Source: Massilia rubra (GTDB taxonomy: Bacteria > Pseudomonadota > Gammaproteobacteria > Burkholderiales > Burkholderiaceae_D). From it: a DNA stretch of 64,000 nucleotides. Both the position numbers and the translations under genes were made by a program. Shown piece by piece: positions 57,105 through 64,000 of the stretch (position 1 is the first letter of the stretch; the number at the start of each line of letters is the position of its first letter). Location of the stretch: the NCBI RefSeq assembly GCF_011682065.1, contig NZ_VUYU01000001.1, positions 248,001 through 312,000 on the forward strand, read 5' to 3'. The notes under the pieces are model-generated. The model did not search any database, was not told where the DNA came from, and saw only the letters and a list, made by a program, of their open reading frames with translations.

Positions 57105-59417
57105 ATGCGGACTCAAGGATACCTGGCCTTTGTAGTCGGTATTTGTCTGACCATGTGGACCTGCATCGCCGTACTCGATGCGCAGCAGGCGCGCATCGCG
57201 GCCGCCTTCCAGCGCGACGCCGACAAGGTCGCCACCGACACCAACGTGCGCCTGCAAACCTATTTCGATATGCTGCTTAGTATTAAGGGCGCCTTCGCGG
57301 TCACCGACCAGGTCGACCGCGCGCAGTTCGCCCGCTTCGTGCGCGAACTCAATCTGACCACGCGCTACCCCGGCTTCCAGGCGATCCAGTTCGTGCGCCA
57401 GGTGCCGGCCGCCGACCTGGCCCGCTTCACCGATGCCGTGCGAGGCGATACGCGCCTGGTCGCGCAAGGTTATCCGACCTTCGCAGTCCATCCGCCGGTG
57501 GTGCGCGCCGAGCACTTCATCATCGAATACACCGAGCCGCTCAAGGGGAACGAGAACGCCTTCGGCCTCGATCTGGCCGCGCTGCCGCCGCACTTGCAGG
57601 CGGTCGAATCGGGCCGCGACAGCGGCGAGATCGTCGCCACCGAACGCATCACGCTGGTGCAGGACAACACCGGCCAGCCCGGTTTCGTGGCGCGCGCGCC
57701 GGTCTATCGCCAGAACATGCCGCTGACCACCGTGGCCGAACGGCGCGCCGCGCTGATCGGCATGGTGGCGATCGTGTTCCGCGTGAAGAACCTGATGCAC
57801 GAGGTGATCGACCCGTCGCTGCTGAACCAGATGGCGTTTCGCATCCACGATGCCGGCAATGTGGCCGACGGCGCGGCCGCGCCTTTCGCCGCGTCGAACG
57901 TGATGTTCGATACCACCCGCGCCGATACGCTGGCGCTGCCCGGCGTGCAAAACGAAGCGCGCCTGAACGTGGCGCAGCGCCAGTGGGTGATGCGCTTCCA
58001 GGCGCTGCCGGGAAGCCGCTACAGCCGCGATGTGCGGCCGGTGCTGGTCATCGCCGCCGGCGGCCTGGTGATCAGCACCCTGATCGCGGCGCTGATGATC
58101 GCTTCGCGCCGCAGCCGCACCCTGGCGCAGCAGGTGCGCGTGACGCTCGACGAGCAGCGCGCCTTCCAGGACAGCGCCAATGTCGGCATCGCGCTGTTCT
58201 CGCATGGCGTGATCATGCGCTGCAACCGGGGCATGGAGGAGATGATGGGTTATGCGCCGGGCGAGCTGGCGGGCTGCCAGACGCAGGTGCTCTCGCGCGC
58301 GGCGGCGGCCGGCGCGGCCGATCCGTTCGCGGTCGATCCGCAAAGCCGGCGCTGGCAGGGCGAACTGAAACTGCTGCGCAAGGACGGCAGCACGATCTGG
58401 TGCCTGATCAACGGCAAGGCGCTCGACGCGTCGGACCTGTCGAAGGGCGGCGTGTGGGTGATCCAGAATATCAGCGACCGCAAACACACCGAGGCGGCGC
58501 TGGTCGACGCCAAGGATGGCCTGGAGCACAGCCTGGCCGAACTCGAACAGCAAAAGGCCAACGTCGAAAGCGCGCATCGCGACCTGTCGACGGTGCTGGC
58601 CACGCTCAAGCAAGCCCAGACCAATCTGATCACATCCGAAAAAATGGCGTCCCTCGGGTCGCTGGTGGCCGGCATCGCGCATGAACTCAATACCCCGATC
58701 GGTAACAGCCTGTTGACCGCCACCGCGCTGGCCGACATGGTGGCCGACTTCGAGCGCAAGTATGCCGGCGGCGGCATCAAGCGTTCGGCGCTGGAGGCGC
58801 ACATGGCCGACACGCGCCTGGCGTGCGACATCATGGCCAGTTCGCTGCGCCGCGCGGGCGACCTGATTACCTCGTTCAAGCAGGTGGCGGTGGACCAGAC
58901 CTGCGACCAGCGCCGCCGCTTCGATCTGTGCGACCTGGTGCGCGACACGCTGGCGACCTACGCGGCGCAGCTGCGGCGCGCCAATTGCGAGACGCGTGTG
59001 GATGGCCCGACCAGCATGGCGCTCGATTCCTATCCTGGCAGCGTGGGACAGGTGCTGTCGAACCTGCTCAACAACGCGCTGCTGCACGCGTTCGAGGGGC
59101 GCGCCAGCGCGCTCATTACGATCACCGCGCGCGAAATCGAGGATGACAAGCTGCTGCTCATTTTCAGCGACGATGGGGTGGGCATGCCGCCCAAGATCCT
59201 GCACCAGGTGTTCGATCCGTTCTTTACGACCAAGATGGGGCAGGGCGGCTCGGGGCTGGGGATGAATATCGTCTACAACATCGTCACCGGCATGCTGGGC
59301 GGGAGCATCGAGATCGAATCCTCGCCCGAGCATGGCACCAGCGTGACGATCCGCATTCCGCGCAAGGCGCCCAACCGCGAGAGCGAAGCGGCCGAGGTGA
59401 ACATGCTGCTGATGTAA
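57105..59417 (+). CDS. CHASE-domain membrane histidine kinase
   Basis: 770 residues; GGAG 9 nt before ATG. TM1 about 6-26 (LAFVVGICLTMWTCIAVL), periplasmic CHASE domain about 40-290 (TRYPGFQAIQFVRQVP, EYTEPLKGNENAFGLDL, SGEIVATERITLVQD), TM2 about 310-330 (VLVIAAGGLVISTLIAALM), PAS about 345-460, coiled coil, HisKA with GIAHELNTPIGNSLL, and HATPase (LSNLLNNALLHAF, GQGGSGLGMNIVYNI). Senses an unknown extracellular ligand. Its regulator is not adjacent unless it signals to the HD-GYP protein upstream, whose receiver lacks Asp. Confidence 0.93.
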   Translation: MRTQGYLAFVVGICLTMWTCIAVLDAQQARIAAAFQRDADKVATDTNVRLQTYFDMLLSIKGAFAVTDQVDRAQFARFVRELNLTTRYPGFQAIQFVRQVPAADLARFTDAVRGDTRLVAQGYPTFAVHPPVVRAEHFIIEYTEPLKGNENAFGLDLAALPPHLQAVESGRDSGEIVATERITLVQDNTGQPGFVARAPVYRQNMPLTTVAERRAALIGMVAIVFRVKNLMHEVIDPSLLNQMAFRIHDAGNVADGAAAPFAASNVMFDTTRADTLALPGVQNEARLNVAQRQWVMRFQALPGSRYSRDVRPVLVIAAGGLVISTLIAALMIASRRSRTLAQQVRVTLDEQRAFQDSANVGIALFSHGVIMRCNRGMEEMMGYAPGELAGCQTQVLSRAAAAGAADPFAVDPQSRRWQGELKLLRKDGSTIWCLINGKALDASDLSKGGVWVIQNISDRKHTEAALVDAKDGLEHSLAELEQQKANVESAHRDLSTVLATLKQAQTNLITSEKMASLGSLVAGIAHELNTPIGNSLLTATALADMVADFERKYAGGGIKRSALEAHMADTRLACDIMASSLRRAGDLITSFKQVAVDQTCDQRRRFDLCDLVRDTLATYAAQLRRANCETRVDGPTSMALDSYPGSVGQVLSNLLNNALLHAFEGRASALITITAREIEDDKLLLIFSDDGVGMPPKILHQVFDPFFTTKMGQGGSGLGMNIVYNIVTGMLGGSIEIESSPEHGTSVTIRIPRKAPNRESEAAEVNMLLM

Positions 59418-59448
59418 CGCGCGCCACCGGCGTGGCGCGGATGCAGGT

Positions 59449-60267
59449 TCAGGCGCCGTAGCGTTCCCTGAGCAGGCGCAGCATCGCCACGTTCTGGTCC
59501 CATGCGTTCGAGAGCGGCTCGCCGCTGAACGGCATGCTCTGGGTGTACGGCGGCGGGCCGAATTCGGGCGTGAGCGTCGTCAATGTGGCGCCGGCGGCGC
59601 GGCGCAGCGCCACGATGCGGTCCCACCACTGAAGATGGCACGCCAGCTCGGCCGCGAAGCGCGGGTCGCGGAAGTCGCTCACCTGCGGTCCCTGCGCATG
59701 GCCGACGCGCGCGTGGATGTGGCGCACGCGCGGCAAGGTCGCCGCCAGCGCGGCCGGTTGGTCCTCCAGCAGCGATTCGCAGGCGCAGCACCAGTGCGAC
59801 AGGTCGGCCGTCAGTTCCAGGTCGGGCAGTTCGCGCAGGTACGGCAGCAGCAGCATCGGGTGGCCCGAGAAGCGGCTGCGGTGGATCTCGTGCACGATCG
59901 GCACGCCGTGCTCGCGCGCGATGGCCTGCGTCAGCGCGATCAGTTCCAGGTTCTGTTCATGCGTGTAAAAGTCCTTGCCGGTGTGCGTGTTGACCAACAG
60001 CGGACGCGCGCTGCAGGCGTTGGCGAGGTAAGTCGCCAGCGCCTCGCGGTGCGCGTCGAACCCGGCATGGAACGCGGTTTCCCACTGCTGCGCGATGAGC
60101 AGCAGGCCGGCGTCGGCGATGCGCGCGCTCCAGTCGTCGCGCGCGGCGGCGTCCAGCGGCAGCGACATTTCAATGCCGTCGAAGCCGGCCGCCTTCACGC
60201 GCTCGATGAACACGGCGGGCGCGAGCTCGTTGCTGCCCCAGTGCGGGGCGAATATGCGGATGTCCAT
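59449..60267 (-). CDS. TIM-barrel sugar phosphate isomerase/epimerase-like protein
   Basis: 272 residues. Xylose-isomerase-like TIM barrel: MDIRIFAPHWGSNELAP, AAGFDGIEMSLP, LLVNTHTGKDFYTHEQN, VPIVHEIHRSRFSGHP, LELTADLSHWCCACES, VRHIHARVGHAQGPQVSD, TPEFGPPPY. His and Glu residues suit a divalent-metal site. It lies 3 bp after the dioxygenase gene, so the two probably act on one small-molecule pathway. Substrate unknown. Confidence 0.85.
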   Translation of the reverse strand: MDIRIFAPHWGSNELAPAVFIERVKAAGFDGIEMSLPLDAAARDDWSARIADAGLLLIAQQWETAFHAGFDAHREALATYLANACSARPLLVNTHTGKDFYTHEQNLELIALTQAIAREHGVPIVHEIHRSRFSGHPMLLLPYLRELPDLELTADLSHWCCACESLLEDQPAALAATLPRVRHIHARVGHAQGPQVSDFRDPRFAAELACHLQWWDRIVALRRAAGATLTTLTPEFGPPPYTQSMPFSGEPLSNAWDQNVAMLRLLRERYGA

Positions 60268-60270
60268 CGC

Positions 60271-61110
60271 TTACTCGAAGCCGCGCACAGGAAAGCTGGC
60301 GTCGCGCTGGATCCAGTTGCGCGGCGAGTAGGCGGTCGCGCCGTCGGTCGCATGCAGCGTGTAGGCATGGCGCGACACCGGCGAGCGGTTCGGCGCGCTG
60401 TAGTGCGGCAGCAGGCCGTGAAAACATACCAGGCTGCCGGCCTTCGCTTCGAGCGGCACGGCGCTGCTGTCGCTTGGCCACGGCATGGTGTCGAGCGTTT
60501 CCATCTTGATGTCGTCGCCGTTGCGCACGAAGCGCTCGCGCATCGGTCCCCGGTGGCCGCCCGGTTCGACCCACAGGCAGCCATTGTCGATGGTGGCGTC
60601 TTCCAGCGCGAACCAGAAGGTGGTCACGCTGACCGGCGTGGTTTCGAAAAAGGTGGCGTCCTGGTGCCAGCGCACTTCGCCGCCGATGCCGGGCTGCTTG
60701 AAGATGTACATCGATTGCCATACTTTGGGGTCGACCAGGCCCAGCTCGCGCGCCACCGCGGCCAGTTTCGGATCGCGCGAAAAGGCGGCGAACACCGGAT
60801 CGAGATCGTGCATCGCGTGCCCGATCTTGTTGATCGAGAGGGCTTTTTCCTGGCGCAGCTGGCCGTCCGGGCCAAACGCTTCTTCCTCGAAAAAGCAGCG
60901 GATGGTGTTATCCGAGCGCAGGAAGTACTCGTCGGTCGCGGTGGTTTGGTCGCGCGTGGTGAAGATCGAGCGGCCCTGGCCTGGATCGAATTCGTTGACA
61001 ATCTCGCCAGCGCGCTGGCGCAGTCGGGCGATCTCGTCCATCGACTTGAAATCGGGGACGACGAGGTAGCCGTCGCGCTGGAATTGGTCGCGTTGTTCGG
61101 TGCTGAGCAT
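60271..61110 (-). CDS. Phytanoyl-CoA dioxygenase family protein
   Basis: 279 residues from MLSTEQRDQFQRDGY, with AGGAG 8 nt upstream; a longer open frame is rejected. Non-haem iron ligands: HxD in VRWHQDATFFE and distal His in FHGLLPHYSAPNRS. The co-substrate Arg is probably in SRHAYTLHATDG. This family hydroxylates small molecules using 2-oxoglutarate. Co-transcribed with the TIM-barrel gene and divergent from a LysR regulator. Confidence 0.88.
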   Translation of the reverse strand: MLSTEQRDQFQRDGYLVVPDFKSMDEIARLRQRAGEIVNEFDPGQGRSIFTTRDQTTATDEYFLRSDNTIRCFFEEEAFGPDGQLRQEKALSINKIGHAMHDLDPVFAAFSRDPKLAAVARELGLVDPKVWQSMYIFKQPGIGGEVRWHQDATFFETTPVSVTTFWFALEDATIDNGCLWVEPGGHRGPMRERFVRNGDDIKMETLDTMPWPSDSSAVPLEAKAGSLVCFHGLLPHYSAPNRSPVSRHAYTLHATDGATAYSPRNWIQRDASFPVRGFE

Positions 61111-61182
61111 GGGTGTGGCTCCTGCCATGATGGAAGCTGCCATTGTAGGGTTGCTCCGGCAACCCGGCAATCGCCGGATCGG

Positions 61183-61210
61183 TTGACAGATTGTCGCCAT
61201 CCGGTTGACA
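61183..61210. promoter_or_regulatory. Divergent control region with TTGACA repeats
   Basis: GGTTGACA occurs twice (TTGACA at 61183 and 61205), each next to a TTGTCG or ATCG half, giving TTGACA-N3-TGTCG style partial dyads. It lies between the phytanoyl-type dioxygenase and the LysR gene, where a LysR-type protein would be expected to bind. Confidence 0.35.
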
Positions 61211-61219
61211 ATCGTCGGC

Positions 61220-62149
61220 ATGGATCAATTGCGCGCAATGGAGATATTTGTCGAGGTGGCGCGCTTGCGCAGCTTTTCGGCCGCCGCTCGCCGCCTGGGA
61301 GTCACGCGCGCGATGGTCAGCAAGCAGATCATGCAGTTAGAAAGCAAGCTTGATGCGCGCCTGCTGCATCGCTCCACCCGCGAGGTGAGCCTGACCGACG
61401 CCGGCCAGGCCTACCTGGCCCCGTGCCAGGCGACGGTGGAGCAGGCGCGCGAGGCGGCGCGCGCCATCAGCCCGGCCGGCGCCGACCTGGCGGGGGCGCT
61501 GCGGATCCAGGCGCCGTCCGGTTTCGGCGGCGCGTGGCTGGCCGACGCGGTGGCCCGTTTCAGCCTGCGCCACCCGTTGCTCACGCCCTCCTTGTTCGTC
61601 GACGATGCGCTGCTCGACCCGATCCGGCATGGCTTCGACCTGACCATCCGCGTGGGCGGCATCCCGGACAGCAGCGGCCTGGCCATGCGCCGCCTGGCGC
61701 CGTGCCGTGGGGTGCTGTGCGCCAGTCCCGCTTACCTGGCCAATTGGGGCGTGCCGCAAACGCCCGAGGATCTGCTCGATCACCAGTGCCTGCATTTTTC
61801 CCATCTGACCGACGGCACCAGCTGGCATTTCACGCGCGCCGGCGAACGGCGCACGGTGCGGGTCAACGCCGGTTTTACCTCGAATAACGGGCTGGTGCTG
61901 CAGCAGGCGGCCGAGCGCGGGCTGGGCATCGTCTACAACACGACCTTCCTGGCGTGGCAAAAGCTGATCGACGGCGCGCTGGCGCCGGTGCTGCCGCAGT
62001 GGCAGCTGCCGCTTAACGATCTGTCGGCCCTGTATCCGGCCAGCCGCCAGCTCTCGCCCAAGGTGCGGGCGCTGGTCGATTTTTTGGTGGAGGAGTATCG
62101 CGTGGCGCCGTGGGACCTGGCGCTGGCGCAGGCCGGCATCCTGCTTTAG
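61220..62149 (+). CDS. LysR family transcriptional regulator
   Basis: 309 residues. Winged HTH at the N-terminus (MDQLRAMEIFVEVARLRSFS, AAARRLGVTRAMVSKQIMQL), then the periplasmic-binding-like effector domain (GALRIQAPSGFGG, LTIRVGGIPDSSGLAMRRL, NNGLVLQQAAERGLGIVYN). Divergent from the dioxygenase/TIM-barrel pair, so it probably controls that pair. Effector unknown. Confidence 0.93.
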   Translation: MDQLRAMEIFVEVARLRSFSAAARRLGVTRAMVSKQIMQLESKLDARLLHRSTREVSLTDAGQAYLAPCQATVEQAREAARAISPAGADLAGALRIQAPSGFGGAWLADAVARFSLRHPLLTPSLFVDDALLDPIRHGFDLTIRVGGIPDSSGLAMRRLAPCRGVLCASPAYLANWGVPQTPEDLLDHQCLHFSHLTDGTSWHFTRAGERRTVRVNAGFTSNNGLVLQQAAERGLGIVYNTTFLAWQKLIDGALAPVLPQWQLPLNDLSALYPASRQLSPKVRALVDFLVEEYRVAPWDLALAQAGILL

Positions 62150-62248
62150 AGCGCCTGACAAAGCCTGTTACTTGCCCTGACGGCAACAAGCTCGTACACT
62201 GAGTCATACCGACGGTCTGCTATCGGCCAAAAGCGGACCTTCGAAAAT

Positions 62249-62605
62249 TTGAATGCAAGATGTGGAGATGATGACTATCCGAACTCAATACACGTGATCT
62301 GCCTCTCATTTTTGTTGGCTTTTACGCTGACGCTCGTGTCATTCGTCGTGCAGCGCAACGGTCCTGAGGTGATCGAGTTTGGCAACCTGTGTGGGCCACT
62401 ACATGACGAGTTCTGTTACGAGCCGGTATTAAAGGCCGGCTTTCCGATTGCATACGTGTTCGACGCGCCAGGCATTTCGGTTCCACGAAAACTCGGTCCC
62501 GAGGACAGTTTCTCAGTGAGCGCTTTCACGCTAGACGTAGCCATCTACTTCGTTATCGGACTGGTAGCGATCGGCGGATTTTCGTATCGTTGGTCGAAGA
62601 GTTAG
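62249..62605 (+). CDS. Small membrane protein, unknown
   Basis: 118 residues if the TTG at 62249 is used; the true start is uncertain. Two hydrophobic helices (VICLSFLLAFTLTLVSFVV and FTLDVAIYFVIGLVAIGGF) flank a soluble part with two Cys. Base composition is more AT-rich than the neighbours, suggesting acquired DNA. No family recognised. Confidence 0.45.
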   Translation: MNARCGDDDYPNSIHVICLSFLLAFTLTLVSFVVQRNGPEVIEFGNLCGPLHDEFCYEPVLKAGFPIAYVFDAPGISVPRKLGPEDSFSVSAFTLDVAIYFVIGLVAIGGFSYRWSKS

Positions 62606-62829
62606 AAGACGCGCTGCTGACTATCTCTCGGACCAGTGCGGCGATCAAAAATGCACTCAGCGGCTCAGGGTCTACGGCTGTTATGGGTCGAAAACAGACC
62701 AACGGTAGCGCCCTTCGATTCGAGAAAAACTGTATCAAATCTAGGTTTTGAAGCACAAATGCAAACAGTCTCCCGAAGGGGGCTGTTATTTGACAAACCT
62801 CGATGTCCATCGAGGATGCGCGGTTATGC
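62606..62829. other. AT-richer stretch without a convincing gene
   Basis: Part of a 360-bp gap between the small membrane gene and the EAL gene. An 84-codon open frame at 62636-62890 runs into the tRNA remnant and is not believed. No promoter or terminator is clear. Confidence 0.4.
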
Positions 62830-62885
62830 TGGAGGCGAGGACGGGAATCGAACCCGTCTAGGCGGTTTTGCAGGCCGCTGCGTGC
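62830..62885 (-). pseudogene. 3' fragment of tRNA-Cys (GCA), likely integration site scar
   Basis: Read on the minus strand it contains an anticodon arm with loop CTGCAAA (GCA anticodon), a CTAG variable loop, a good T arm (ACGGG-TTCGATT-CCCGT), the acceptor half CCTCGCC, T and CCA. The 5' half (GGCGAGG and most of the D arm) is missing upstream. Such 3' tRNA pieces are left where integrases recombine at a tRNA gene. Confidence 0.75.
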
Positions 62886-62965
62886 TCTAAGAGATCAAGA
62901 ACTTAGCTCAATACCTCTCATGTAAACCTCTCGAGTTCGCTTCGTTGAATCGACAAAGGTGTCTG

Positions 62966-64000
62966 CTACATGCGCTGCATGAAAGCGGCAAAGGCAGTCG
63001 CCTCGAGTGGACGGCTGATGAAATACCCCTGGATAACATCGCACCCGGCCGCTTTCAGTTCGGCGAGCTGGCCCTCGGTTTCCACGCCTTCAGCGACCGT
63101 GCGCATGCCCAGCGAGCGGGCGAGAGCAACGACCCCTTGTATCACCGCCGCTGCCTTTGCCGAATCGAGCAGCGCCAGCACAAACGATCTGTCGATCTTC
63201 AGGGTGTCAATCGGCAGCCGTACCAGATAGCCGAGACTGGAGTAGCCCGAGCCGAAGTCGTCGAGCGAGGTGGAGATGCCAGCTCCATTCAAGGCGGCGA
63301 GAACCGCCGCCGCTTTTTCGATATCGCTGACCAGCGAGTCCTCGGTGACTTCAACATCGAGCATGGCGGGATCAATGCCGTGTTCCTGCGCGATGCGAAG
63401 AATTTTGTCGACCAGTCCCGCGCCGGTCAGCTGCCGGGCAGACAAATTCAGGCTGATCCGCGGCACGCGTATTCCCATGCGTCGCCATCCATCGATTTGC
63501 TGGCAGACTGCCGCGACCAGCCAGTCGACCAGCAGGCCTTCGTACGCCGACTCGAGCAGGACGTCGAGAAACGCAGCCGGTGAGAGCAGGCCCCGTGCTG
63601 GGTGACGCCAGCGCAGCAGTGCCTCGGCGCCGGTGATCGATGCATCGGAGAGCGCCATCTGCGGCTGAAAATGCAGTTCGAACTGGTTCCCGGCAAATGC
63701 TTCGCGCAGCTCAATGCGCAAGTCGAGCCGGTCGCGCATGCCGCGGTCCAGCGCCTCGTCGTACACGCGCAACTGAAACCGGCCGGCAAACTTGGCCGCG
63801 TACATGGCTGCGTCGGCGTGGCGTAACAGGGTCTCGGCCGACTCCGACACATCCCTCAGCAGAGCAACGCCGATGCTCGCCGACAGCGAGAGCGAGCGTC
63901 CACCTGCTTCGAACGGCGTCGCGAACTGCCGCAGCACCACTTGCGCGAGTTGTTCCGCCGCGCGGTCGGTAGCCTGGCGTAGCAGGAGGATGAACTTGTC
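62966..64000 (-). CDS. GGDEF-EAL domain protein, C-terminal part
   Basis: The gene runs off the right edge; about 344 residues are visible. It begins inside the GGDEF domain, where the motif region reads DKFILLL, then SASIGVALL and LLRHADAAMYAAK. The EAL domain follows with FQPQMALSDASITGAEALLRW, LNLSARQL, VTEDSLV, LDDFGSGYSSLGYL, DTLKIDRSFV and AEGVETEGQL, all consistent with active c-di-GMP phosphodiesterase. Sensory N-terminus is out of view. Confidence 0.93.
   Translation of the reverse strand, partial: DKFILLLRQATDRAAEQLAQVVLRQFATPFEAGGRSLSLSASIGVALLRDVSESAETLLRHADAAMYAAKFAGRFQLRVYDEALDRGMRDRLDLRIELREAFAGNQFELHFQPQMALSDASITGAEALLRWRHPARGLLSPAAFLDVLLESAYEGLLVDWLVAAVCQQIDGWRRMGIRVPRISLNLSARQLTGAGLVDKILRIAQEHGIDPAMLDVEVTEDSLVSDIEKAAAVLAALNGAGISTSLDDFGSGYSSLGYLVRLPIDTLKIDRSFVLALLDSAKAAAVIQGVVALARSLGMRTVAEGVETEGQLAELKAAGCDVIQGYFISRPLEATAFAAFMQRM

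Noticed and set aside
62636-62890. 84-codon open frame
   Set aside because: Its end is the translated tRNA-Cys fragment (EDGNRTR-type peptide), a common annotation artefact.
62830-62890. A complete tRNA-Cys gene
   Set aside because: The 5' acceptor strand GGCGAGG and the D arm cannot be found upstream on the minus strand.

Overview
The window is high-GC chromosomal DNA from a betaproteobacterium, most likely a Massilia/Telluria/Duganella-like member of the Oxalobacteraceae. This rests on a typical Burkholderiales housekeeping order (rng-maf-rlmH-rsfS-nadD-hemF, then purD-yebC), several VPEP exosortase-sorted (PEP-CTERM) proteins, an NAD-linked soluble formate dehydrogenase and many c-di-GMP and sensory genes. 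No complete mobile element, rRNA operon or CRISPR array is present.

Layout. 1-6405: one tightly overlapping operon for a cytosolic formate dehydrogenase (fdsB end, fdsA), its sulfurtransferase (fdhD) and a tungstate-type ABC importer (tupBCA). 6525-8227: small conserved genes. 8253-13060: an accessory region with a PEP-CTERM protein, three near-identical hcp genes of type VI secretion, a small L,D-transpeptidase-like protein overlapping a gene for a secreted partner, a second partner gene without its toxin, and another small secreted protein. 13102-20218: the conserved minus-strand housekeeping block. 20330-27436: metabolic genes (transporter, mgsA, quinone reductase, pepN, fbp), then tRNA-Thr. 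27685-31631: a repeat-built coiled-coil membrane protein, an S24 repressor with a divergent promoter and small ORFs, and a DUF883-like stress protein. 31797-36068: a large catalase and two tandem PEP-CTERM paralogues. 36299-42738: a tetR-OMF-MFP-RND efflux operon. 42929-45688: a DUF1800/DUF1501 pair. 45888-48080: a hybrid kinase and a 2OG-Fe dioxygenase. 48127-55391: two paralogous M1 peptidases, a DUF6702-like protein and a TonB receptor. 55554-59417: an HD-GYP protein and a CHASE histidine kinase separated by a 309-bp nested palindrome. 59449-62149: a TIM-barrel isomerase-like protein and a phytanoyl-CoA dioxygenase-like protein divergent from a LysR regulator. 62150-64000: a more AT-rich stretch with a membrane protein, a 3' fragment of tRNA-Cys (a likely integration scar) and the end of a GGDEF-EAL protein.

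The most notable content is the hcp region (9090-13060). It reads as repeated Hcp modules carrying cargo effector/immunity cassettes. A cell-wall-active, signal-less L,D-transpeptidase-fold protein overlaps by 8 bp the gene for a periplasmic Cys-rich partner. In the next module the toxin is gone, but the same promoter box now drives a partner paralogue. Also notable are the coupling of formate dehydrogenase to tungstate uptake, and the palindromic element that supplies the stop codon of the HD-GYP gene.
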